Source: Sphingobium ummariense RL-3 (GTDB lineage Bacteria > Pseudomonadota > Alphaproteobacteria > Sphingomonadales > Sphingomonadaceae). Taken from it: DNA of 64,000 bases. The notes below the pieces were generated by a model, which was not told the DNA's origin, did no database searches, and saw only the letters and a program-made list of their open reading frames with translations. Both the position numbers and the translations under genes were made by a program. Below, piece by piece: positions 8,571 to 15,575 of this stretch (its first letter is position 1; the number at the start of each line of letters is the position of its first letter). The stretch lies in assembly GCF_000447205.1 (NCBI RefSeq), contig NZ_AUWY01000101.1, positions 25,839 through 89,838 of the forward strand, written 5' to 3'.

Positions 8571-8876
8571 ATGACCGTCACGTCGCGCCGCTGGATCAGG
8601 ATCGCCTTCGCCGGGCCGGGCGCGGTGCTGATCGCGCTGGTCGTGATGGCCGGCATGGCGCTGTGGCTGCCGGGCGGGGCGGCGGGGATCGACAATCTGG
8701 TGCTGCCGCTCATCCTCGCGCCGCTCCTCTGGGCGGGCCTCTTCTTCCACGCCTGCCTCGACCGCAGCCTGGCGCGCGTGGCGACCGTTGCCTTGGGGCT
8801 GCTGCTCGTCCATTCTGCCCTTATCGCCCACAAATTCCTCGATAAAGGCCCGGCGTCCACGGAGGCCCATCGATGA
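8571..8876 (+). CDS. small membrane protein of iron-uptake operon
   Basis: A 101-residue protein with three predicted membrane segments (about 12-35, 42-60, 66-84) and almost nothing outside the membrane. I start at the ATG at 8571, 17 bases after the receptor stop, preceded by GGGAGAGAGG; an upstream TTG overlapping the receptor is less likely. Similar small proteins accompany PepSY proteins in sphingomonad TonB-receptor operons and are often called iron uptake protein, but no activity is established. It overlaps the next gene by four bases (ATGA), implying translational coupling. Confidence 0.7.
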   Translation: MTVTSRRWIRIAFAGPGAVLIALVVMAGMALWLPGGAAGIDNLVLPLILAPLLWAGLFFHACLDRSLARVATVALGLLLVHSALIAHKFLDKGPASTEAHR

Positions 8877-10450
8877 TCCACCTCCCCAAGCAAGAGACCA
8901 AAGCGATGGTCGCGGTGCATGGCTGGTCGGGCATCCTGCTCGGGCTGCTGCTCTATGCCGTGGTGCTGACCGGCACCGCCGCGGTGTTTGCCGAGGAGAT
9001 CGGCGCATGGTCGGCCGGCCATGTCGCGACCCAGTCCGCGTTCGAACGCCCCATGGCCGACACGCTACGCCGGCTGGGGGCGGAAACCCCGGCCAAATAT
9101 CGCGAAGCGGTCGACCTGTTCGAGACCGGCGACCATGATCTCGGCCTCTTCTTCCACCGGCACGAGATGGACGGCGGCGAACTCATCAGTCGCGGCCTCT
9201 TCTATGTCGTGGGGCAGGATGGCCGCGTGATCCACCGCCAGGTAGGTACCAATGAAGATGTCTATGGCGCGCGCAACGACAACGCGCTGAGCGCCTTTCT
9301 GGTCGACACCCATGTCCGGCTGCACGTCCCCAATCCCTGGGGCCTGCTGCTGACCGGAATCCTGGGCCTCTCGATGCTGGTCGCAGCCATCTCCGGCCTG
9401 CTCATCCACCGCCACCTCTTCAAGGACATCTTCACCCTGCGCCGATCGGGCAGCGCCGTGCTGGCGAACCGCGACGCGCACAGCGTCGCCGGCACATGGA
9501 GCCTGCCCTTCGCCTTCGTCCTCGCCTTTACCGGCAGCTTCTTCTCCTTCTTCGGCACGATCGGCGTTCCGGTGGTGGCGATGGCGGCGTTCGGCGGCAA
9601 TGTGCAGGCATTGACGGAGGCTGTCTATGGCAACCCCGGCAAGCCCGATCCGCGTTTAGCCGCGATCGGCAATATGGACCGCATCAATGCCGACGCCATT
9701 GCGCGCGCCGGCGCGATTCCGACCTTCGTCACGATCGAGAATTTCGGCCGGGCAGACGCGAAGGTCACGACTTATCATCCGCCACGGTCCGGCGCGATTG
9801 CGCCCATGTCGCTGCTTTATGACGGCGCGACCGCCCGATTTCTCCAGGAAAAGCCGCTGATCGGCCCGAAGCCCTCGGCCGGCGGTACGCTCGCCGCAAT
9901 CATGTCGCCGCTCCATTTCGGCAATTTCGCCGGGCTGCTGTCCAAGGCGATCTGGTTCGGGCTCGGTTTTGCGATGTGCTATGTCACCTATACCGGCATT
10001 CGCCTCTGGCTCGTCCGGCGGGAGGGAGGTGTGCGCTCCTTTGCCTGGCTGGAGCGAACCAACATGATCGTGGGCCTCGGCCTGCCCTTTGCGCTCGGCG
10101 CCTCCGCCGCCGCCTTCCTTCTCGCAATGCCGCTGGGCAGCGCGACCTGGTGGACGCCGGCGGGCTTCCTCATCGGCGCGGCGCTGGCGATCGGGGCAGG
10201 CGCGATCGCGCCCAGCGCCGCCCGGTTCCGCCTATGGTTGCACGGCGCGACAGGCACATTGTTTGTCCTGCTGCCGCCGCTACGCCTCCTGACCGGAGGT
10301 CCCGGCTGGCGCACGGCGCTTGCCGCCGGCCAGCCGATCATCGTCACGCTCGACATCGCCTTCCTGCTCGCGGGCGGGTGGCTGCTTTGGCAATTGCGCG
10401 GCAAGGCGAGCGCGCCGCGTCAATCCGTCGCGTTGCAACCGGCAGAATGA
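8873..10450 (+). CDS. PepSY-associated TM (PiuB/FoxB-like) protein
   Basis: A 525-residue inner-membrane protein of the PepSY_TM family. The first transmembrane helix carries the conserved HGWSGILLG at about 14-22. A periplasmic PepSY loop follows with THVRLHVPNPWGLLLTGILG, the family landmark before the second helix, then a third helix after HSVAGTWSLPF and several more at the C-terminus. Relatives such as FoxB and PiuB assist siderophore use, probably by reducing ferric iron in the periplasm. Its place directly after a siderophore receptor supports that role here. Confidence 0.85.
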   Translation: MIHLPKQETKAMVAVHGWSGILLGLLLYAVVLTGTAAVFAEEIGAWSAGHVATQSAFERPMADTLRRLGAETPAKYREAVDLFETGDHDLGLFFHRHEMDGGELISRGLFYVVGQDGRVIHRQVGTNEDVYGARNDNALSAFLVDTHVRLHVPNPWGLLLTGILGLSMLVAAISGLLIHRHLFKDIFTLRRSGSAVLANRDAHSVAGTWSLPFAFVLAFTGSFFSFFGTIGVPVVAMAAFGGNVQALTEAVYGNPGKPDPRLAAIGNMDRINADAIARAGAIPTFVTIENFGRADAKVTTYHPPRSGAIAPMSLLYDGATARFLQEKPLIGPKPSAGGTLAAIMSPLHFGNFAGLLSKAIWFGLGFAMCYVTYTGIRLWLVRREGGVRSFAWLERTNMIVGLGLPFALGASAAAFLLAMPLGSATWWTPAGFLIGAALAIGAGAIAPSAARFRLWLHGATGTLFVLLPPLRLLTGGPGWRTALAAGQPIIVTLDIAFLLAGGWLLWQLRGKASAPRQSVALQPAE

Positions 10451-10770
10451 TGACTCTGCTCACCCTCGCGGCAATCCTGTTCTCGGCCAGCTTCGTCCTG
10501 TTCCTCGGCCTTGGCGATCCGAAGCGCCGCCGCGCCGCTCGCAGGGGGGCGGGGCATCGCGAGACCGTGCGTCGGCTGCTTTCCTTCTTGGCCTTGCTCC
10601 CGGGCATGGCTTTCCTCCTATATGGCGATGCCGCCGCCTTCCTCCTGTGGCTGGGTGGAGCGGCGGTTGCAGGCTGGATTGTCACGCTGGTGCTGGCATC
10701 TAGGAGTGATCCAAAGGGCGTGCGCCGCAGAGGCGTCCAAGGCCGGCAAGAAGCACAATCGGCCTACTGA
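10447..10770 (+). CDS. small membrane protein, last gene of iron-uptake operon
   Basis: A 107-residue protein starting with the ATGATG that overlaps the PepSY stop codon. It has three hydrophobic segments (about 3-21, 44-62, 63-83) and a basic C-terminus. No family is recognised with confidence; it resembles DUF3325-type small proteins found at the end of PepSY operons. Overlap with the gene before it indicates a single transcript and a role in the same iron-uptake step. Confidence 0.65.
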   Translation: MMTLLTLAAILFSASFVLFLGLGDPKRRRAARRGAGHRETVRRLLSFLALLPGMAFLLYGDAAAFLLWLGGAAVAGWIVTLVLASRSDPKGVRRRGVQGRQEAQSAY

Positions 10771-11119
10771 ATGCCGCGCCTGAATCTTGGGAGATGAATA
10801 AGTTGGGTAGGACCGGTGGATAATGTTTTCGTCTTCCCACGACCCGTCCAAACCGCTCAACTCTTCAATTTCGCTGCCGACGTGCAGACCATCCGGTATC
10901 CGGCAGCTGGCGATCCAAGCCGGAGGCTTAGCGCCTGATTTTCCATGCCCAGCAGCAGACGTTCCGCTTTATCGGCATCAACCGACCAGGTCCAATCGCT
11001 CAGATTTGCGTTTGGAATGACGGCTGCTACCCAAGCCGATATTGCGTAGCGGCCTCTTCGCACTGGTAGGAGACAATCTGTTTGACATATGAACAAAGGC
11101 GAAGATCAGGGCCAGATAT
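10771..11119. other. intergenic region with no recognised gene
   Basis: About 350 bases between the iron operon and the WYL regulator. A leftward open frame covers part of it (10857-11096) but has no recognised homology. A TTGACA at 11081-11086 lies upstream of the WYL gene and may be part of its promoter. Nothing else is supported. Confidence 0.4.
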
Positions 11120-11887
11120 ATGTCGAGAACAAGTCGCCTAATCGAATTGCTTGGAGTGCTACATACCCGCAGGATGCCGGTCACGGCGCTCGACCTTGCA
11201 GACGCGTTGGCTGTTTCACAGCGCAGCATTTACCGGGACATCGAGACTTTACGCTCTATGGGGGCGCCGATTGAGGGTCAGGCTGGCGTTGGTTATGAAT
11301 TGCGGGGAGGTTTTTTTCTGCCGCAACTCGCCTTCTCACCAGAAGAACTGGATGTCCTGATACTTGGCTTGGGCTGGGTACAAGCCCGGGCCGATCCCGC
11401 ATTGGCGCAGTCCAGCGAGAGCGCATTGGCAAAAATCCTGTCCGCGAAGCGCAGCGGCGCAGTGATAGACCATGCGCAGCCCTCGCTCATTGCAGCGGCC
11501 TCGGTGTCCCGGCGTGCCGACCCCCCACAGGTTGCCCTGCTGCGCGATGCAGTCCGCCGACAGTGCAAGGTCCGGATCAGCTATCAGGACGCGAAAGGCG
11601 CAACGTCGGATCGCACCATCTGGCCGATCGCCATCGTCTATTTCGACGAAGTGCGTGTCTTGGCCGCTTGGTGCGAACGCCGATCGGCTTTTCGTCATTT
11701 CCGTGTCGATCGCGTTCAGGTGACGACTATCTCGGACGAGCGATACCCCGGACGTCGCCAAGCGCTTGTGACGAAGTGGCGAGAACAGGATCGCGACTGG
11801 CGCGCGATGCTGACGGATTCTGGCAGGAGCGGCGGCTATGTGAGGAGCGACGATTTCGGTTCGGCTCCCACATCAGAGGAAAAATAG
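11120..11887 (+). CDS. YafY-type helix-turn-helix/WYL-domain transcriptional regulator
   Basis: A 255-residue regulator. Residues 1-65 form an HTH_11 winged helix (SRLIELLGVLHTRRMPVTA, DLADALAVSQRSIYRDIETL) and residues 135-205 are a WYL ligand-sensing domain (VRRQCKVRISYQDAKG, IWPIAIVYFDEVRVLAAWCE, FRHFRVDRV). WYL regulators respond to small molecules or nucleic-acid ligands. Its stop codon touches the start of a DUF1330 gene, so the two are cotranscribed; YafY-DUF1330 pairs suggest local control of a small stress or detoxification function. Confidence 0.88.
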   Translation: MSRTSRLIELLGVLHTRRMPVTALDLADALAVSQRSIYRDIETLRSMGAPIEGQAGVGYELRGGFFLPQLAFSPEELDVLILGLGWVQARADPALAQSSESALAKILSAKRSGAVIDHAQPSLIAAASVSRRADPPQVALLRDAVRRQCKVRISYQDAKGATSDRTIWPIAIVYFDEVRVLAAWCERRSAFRHFRVDRVQVTTISDERYPGRRQALVTKWREQDRDWRAMLTDSGRSGGYVRSDDFGSAPTSEEK

Positions 11888-12259
11888 ATGATTACTCTTT
11901 CACCTGACGCGTTTGAAACCTTTCTGGCCGACAGTGACGATGGGCCCGTTGTGATGCTGAACCTGCTGCGCTTTGCGCCCGATGGCGGCCGGGAGCGCCA
12001 TCTGGAATATCTGCGCATGGCTAAGCCGATCCTGGCTCGGTTCGGGGCAAGCATTGTCTTCCGCGGCAACGGGCTGCCAGTGCTGACTGCCGGTGAAGAG
12101 AAGGGATGGGATGCCGTCCTACTGGTCCAATATCCGAACCGTTCCACGTTCAAGGCAATGGTGGACGATCCAGAGTATCAGGTTGCATTCCAAGTCGGGA
12201 AATCGGCTCTTGCCGATATCATTCTGCAGCCGCTGCGGCCGAACCAAGAAATGATGTGA
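11888..12259 (+). CDS. DUF1330 domain protein
   Basis: A 123-residue protein with DUF1330 features: GPVVMLNLLRFAPDGG near residue 20, then GWDAVLLVQYPNRSTFKAMV and a final strand. It begins immediately after the stop of the WYL regulator (TAG then ATG), so it is translated from the same message. It shares the GPVVMxNLxRF core with the DUF1330 protein at 597-1013 but differs elsewhere. Function is unknown; some family members are proposed to act on small reactive substrates. Confidence 0.8.
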   Translation: MITLSPDAFETFLADSDDGPVVMLNLLRFAPDGGRERHLEYLRMAKPILARFGASIVFRGNGLPVLTAGEEKGWDAVLLVQYPNRSTFKAMVDDPEYQVAFQVGKSALADIILQPLRPNQEMM

Positions 12260-12315
12260 GCGCGACGCTTTCCGAAATCGACCATCGGCGGTCGCCCAGC
12301 TGCCGATTTTGCCTC

Positions 12316-12319
12316 CTAA
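12316..12319. repeat. CTAA target duplication, left of IS copy 1
   Basis: CTAA precedes the first base of the element and recurs directly after it at 13968-13971. IS1380-family elements usually duplicate 4-5 bases. Confidence 0.8.
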
Positions 12320-13967
12320 CCCGGCTTATTCATCGGGCTCAGTCAGCAGGGTTGGCGGGAGTGGTGTAAGCGATTGCTTTGATGTAGGAAAATGGGTGTC
12401 TAGACCAGTCCTGCAGCGAGGCAATTTATGCCACGGGCCACACCCGCCGGGAGCGATGATAGCGCGCCGGGATTTTCGTTTCCAGCGATCGGGCGCAAGA
12501 AGATCACAGCCGCGTTCGACGGAGGTCGGCTCACCTCGGATGGCGGTGTTCTGCTGCTGGCACAGGCCGAGCGCGCGATGGGGCTTTGCCGGCGGCTTGC
12601 GGCTTGCATTGCCGATCCGCGGGACCCTGTGCGGGTGATCCATCGCCTTGATGACATCCTGCGTGCCCGGGTGTTCGCGATCGCCTGCGGCTATGAAGAC
12701 GCCGATGATCTCGACGCTCTGCGCGACGATCCGGGCTTCCGTCTGGCGCTGGGCAAGCTGCCGGGATCGGGCGCGGGGCTGGCCAGCCAACCGACGATGA
12801 GCCGGTGGGAAAATGCGCCGACCACACGCGAACTGGCCAGGATGATGGCCGCGATGATCGACATCTACTGCACCAGCTACCCCGCCGCGCCGGCGGCGGT
12901 GACGCTGGATATCGATGACACCTGTGACGTTGTTCATGGCTATCAGCAGCTCTCCTTCTGGAACGGGCATCATGGCGAGCGCTGCTTCCTGCCGATCCAT
13001 GTCTACGACACTGCCACCGGCCGACCGGTGGCGATGCTGCTGCGCACCGGCAAGACACCGTCGGGCGCCGAAGCTGCCGGCCACATCCGGCGCCTGGTGC
13101 GCCATCTGCGCCGGCACTGGCCCGAAACGCACATCACCATCCGCGGCGACGGGCACTATGGCCGGCCCGAGGTCATGGCCTTCTGCGAGGCGGCCGGCGT
13201 CGACTACGTGTTCGGCCTGCCGACCAACGCCGCGCTGCGTGCTGATCCCGAAATCGTCGCTGCCGCCGATGCCTGCGCGGTTAAGCGGGCTCAGCGCCAA
13301 TATCCGGTCCTGCGCAACTATGCCGAGACCCGCTACGGCGCGAAGAGCTGGAAGTGCCAGCGCCGCGTCGTCGCCCGGATCGAGGCCAGCACGCTGGGCA
13401 TGGACATCCGCTATGTCGTCACCTCGCTGGCCGAAGGTTCGGCTGAGCATATCTACGACACCCTCTACTGCGCGCGCGGCAACGCCGAGAACCTGATCAA
13501 GCGCCACAAGACCCAGCTTGCCAGCGATCGTACCTCGTGCCGCTCAGCCAATGCCAACCAGATGCGCCTCATCCTGCACACCGCCGCCTACTGGCTCGTG
13601 TGGCGCATCCAGCAGGAAATCCCGAAGGCTGCCGCGCTCGCCACCGCCGAGTTCGCAACGCTGCGCCTGCGGTTGCTCAAGGTCGCCGCCCGCGTCATCG
13701 AAACCGCTACGCGCATCCGCGTCGCCTTCGCGTCAGCCTGTCCCGATGCCAGCCTGTTCAGAACCATTGCCACCGGCCTCCGGCCGGCACCCACATAACC
13801 AGCGCGGCAGTGCCGCCCAAAGCCCGAGCCCTCGTCCTTCAACCTCGAAAAGCCCATCGATCCTGACGCGGTGAAAAAAACCGCCGGAGGAGCTTGCTCT
13901 GATCACCCGACGACCGACAAACCATGCTCGCACGAACCCGGAGCGGAGGCCTCATGAATAGTGCGGG
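12320..13967 (+). mobile_element. IS1380-family insertion sequence, copy 1
   Basis: A complete 1,648-base element. The limits come from aligning it with the inverted copy at 59732-61379: both begin CCCGGCTTATTCAT, both end at GTGCGGG, and sequences diverge at once outside the flanking CTAA. The ends form imperfect inverted repeats (CCCGGCTTATTCAT against CCCGCACTATTCAT). The transposase frame is intact. It sits downstream of a DUF1330 gene and upstream of the tesA-like gene without obviously breaking either. Confidence 0.93.
12428..13798 (+). CDS. IS1380-family transposase (copy 1)
   Basis: A 456-residue DDE transposase of normal IS1380 length. Acidic residues are visible at D161/D163 (TLDIDDTCDVVHG), D241 (IRGDGHYGRPEVM) and E353 (RGNAENLIKRHK), with the family FLPIHVYDTATGRP between them and the N-terminal LTSDGGVLLL. 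The encoded protein is identical to that of the second copy at 59901-61271. It is probably active or was until recently. Confidence 0.95.
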   Translation: MPRATPAGSDDSAPGFSFPAIGRKKITAAFDGGRLTSDGGVLLLAQAERAMGLCRRLAACIADPRDPVRVIHRLDDILRARVFAIACGYEDADDLDALRDDPGFRLALGKLPGSGAGLASQPTMSRWENAPTTRELARMMAAMIDIYCTSYPAAPAAVTLDIDDTCDVVHGYQQLSFWNGHHGERCFLPIHVYDTATGRPVAMLLRTGKTPSGAEAAGHIRRLVRHLRRHWPETHITIRGDGHYGRPEVMAFCEAAGVDYVFGLPTNAALRADPEIVAAADACAVKRAQRQYPVLRNYAETRYGAKSWKCQRRVVARIEASTLGMDIRYVVTSLAEGSAEHIYDTLYCARGNAENLIKRHKTQLASDRTSCRSANANQMRLILHTAAYWLVWRIQQEIPKAAALATAEFATLRLRLLKVAARVIETATRIRVAFASACPDASLFRTIATGLRPAPT

Positions 13968-13971
13968 CTAA
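13968..13971. repeat. CTAA target duplication, right of IS copy 1
   Basis: Direct repeat of 12316-12319, immediately after the last base of the element. Confidence 0.8.
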
Positions 13972-14151
13972 AGGTGCGGACCGGCCGCTTCTGGTTTCGA
14001 TGGTCGCCGCCGCCCGCCGTCTGATCCAGCCTCGATGTTTCGAGCCGCGCTTCAGCCATTTGCGGACCTGTCTCCCTTCCACGGCTTGTTTGTTTTCGTC
14101 ATCGCTGCCTCCCCATCCGATCAAGCATTATCCGGCGCGCTTCGAGAAGGA

Positions 14152-14859
14152 TCACTTCGATTCAAGCTTTGACACGACCAGAGGCGCCACCTTGCCGACG
14201 ATGATGTCGACGCCCTTGGGGTTCGGGTGGATGCTGTCCGCTTGCATCAGCGCACGGTCGGTGATCACACCCTCCAGGAAAAAGGGGTAAAGCGCGGCCC
14301 CGAATTTCCGGGCCAGCTCAGCATATATAGGGTTGAAGCGCTCGGCATAGTTGCGCCCCATATTGGGCGCAGACACCATGCCGGTCAGCACGATCGGGAT
14401 GCCCCTCTTATGAAGTTCCTCACATATCTCGGTCAGGTTCGCTCGGGTTTCCGCAGGATCGATGCCACGCAACATGTCGTTGCCGCCCAGGTTGATCATG
14501 GCGAGATCGGGCTTGCGAGGAAGGCCCTCGAGCGTGAAAGCGAGGCGGTTGAGGCCCGCGGCGCTCGTGTCTCCCGAGACGCCGGCGTTGACGACGCTGG
14601 CGGAGATACCGCGCTTCATCAGCGCCGCTTGCAATTTGACCGGAAAGCTTTCGTTCGGGCCGACACCATAGCCGGCATACAGACTGTCTCCGAACGCAAG
14701 GATCAGCTTGCCGTCGGCAGCCGGGGTGGTGGCGGGTGCGGCATCGACCTTGGCCTGGGGGCTCGCCGCGGCATTGTCGGCACTATTTTTGTCCGAGCAG
14801 CCAGCCAGCGCTTGGAGCATCAGCGCCGCCGCTACATATGGAAAAATCCTGATCGTCAC
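14152..14859 (-). CDS. tesA: SGNH-hydrolase arylesterase / lysophospholipase (TesA-like), lipoprotein
   Basis: A 235-residue esterase of the SGNH family. Block I is LILAFGDSLYAGYG with the nucleophile Ser, block II has the oxyanion Gly (NAGVSGDT), block III is LGGNDMLRG with Asn, and block V is DSIHPNPKG with catalytic Asp and His. It hydrolyses acyl esters or thioesters in the periplasm. The signal ends in a lipobox (LQALAGC, Cys about 21). The GTG at 14859 is favoured because GGAGG lies eight bases upstream; ATG at 14877 would overlap the divergent ABC gene start. The tesA-ybbA-ybbP neighbourhood is common in proteobacteria. Confidence 0.9.
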   Translation of the reverse strand: MTIRIFPYVAAALMLQALAGCSDKNSADNAAASPQAKVDAAPATTPAADGKLILAFGDSLYAGYGVGPNESFPVKLQAALMKRGISASVVNAGVSGDTSAAGLNRLAFTLEGLPRKPDLAMINLGGNDMLRGIDPAETRANLTEICEELHKRGIPIVLTGMVSAPNMGRNYAERFNPIYAELARKFGAALYPFFLEGVITDRALMQADSIHPNPKGVDIIVGKVAPLVVSKLESK

Positions 14860-14876
14860 GAACGGAACCTCCAGCA

Positions 14877-15575
14877 ATGCCCATCACAGCGGACGCCGAT
14901 ATCGCAATCCGTGCACGCAATGTCACGCTGACGTTGGGAACCAGTGAAGCGCCGACCCAGATTTTGAAAGGGATCGATCTCGATATAGCCAGTGGATCGA
15001 GCGTCGGCATCCTGGGGCCCTCGGGCTCGGGCAAGTCCTCGCTGATGGCGATCCTGTCCGGTCTGGAGCAGGCGAGCACCGGCGATGTCATGGTCGCGGG
15101 CATATCCTATCGCGGCTTGGATGAGGATGCATTGGCGCGCGCCCGGCGCGGGCGGATCGGCATAGTGCTGCAAAGCTTCCACCTGTTGCCGACGATGACA
15201 GCATTGGAGAATGTGGCCGTACCGATGGAACTGGCCGGCGCACCTGACGCGTTCGCGCGCGCCGAGGCGGAACTTGCGGCAGTGGGCCTTGGTCATCGGA
15301 TGGATCATTACCCGGTGCAACTTTCCGGAGGAGAACAGCAACGCGTGGCCATCGCCCGGGCCGTTGCGGGACGGCCGGACATCGTGTTCGCCGACGAGCC
15401 TACCGGCAATCTGGATGCCGGGACCAGCGGCACGATCATTGAACTGCTGTTCGCGCGGCAGGCAGCGGCAGGGGCGACCTTGCTGATGATCACCCATGAT
15501 CCAACGCTTGCCGATCGATGCGATCGCATCCTGGAAATGCGCGATGGCCGGATCGTGTCGGATCGCGTGGCATGA
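14877..15575 (+). CDS. ybbA: ABC transporter ATP-binding protein (YbbA/LolD type)
   Basis: A 232-residue ATPase of the MacB/LolD class. Walker A is GPSGSGKSS (47-55), the signature LSGGEQQR (149-156), Walker B IVFADEPTGNLD (169-180) and the switch His is in MITHD. It partners the large FtsX-type permease next to it, overlapping by four bases (ATGA). Divergent from the tesA-like gene with only 17 bases between starts, so promoters must overlap the coding ends. YbbAP in other bacteria is a mechanotransmission-type exporter probably handling lipids or hydrophobic compounds. Confidence 0.9.
   Translation: MPITADADIAIRARNVTLTLGTSEAPTQILKGIDLDIASGSSVGILGPSGSGKSSLMAILSGLEQASTGDVMVAGISYRGLDEDALARARRGRIGIVLQSFHLLPTMTALENVAVPMELAGAPDAFARAEAELAAVGLGHRMDHYPVQLSGGEQQRVAIARAVAGRPDIVFADEPTGNLDAGTSGTIIELLFARQAAAGATLLMITHDPTLADRCDRILEMRDGRIVSDRVA

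Noticed and set aside
12326..13507. 393-codon frame antisense to the IS1380-family transposase (also in copy 2)
   Set aside because: Duplicated only because the IS is duplicated; no homology or start signal.
13972..14124. Basic leftward frame (RQVRKWLKRGSKHRGWIRRR) between IS copy 1 and the tesA-like gene
   Set aside because: Continuity depends on reading into the IS; with the IS removed the frame runs antisense into the DUF1330 gene. No homology seen.
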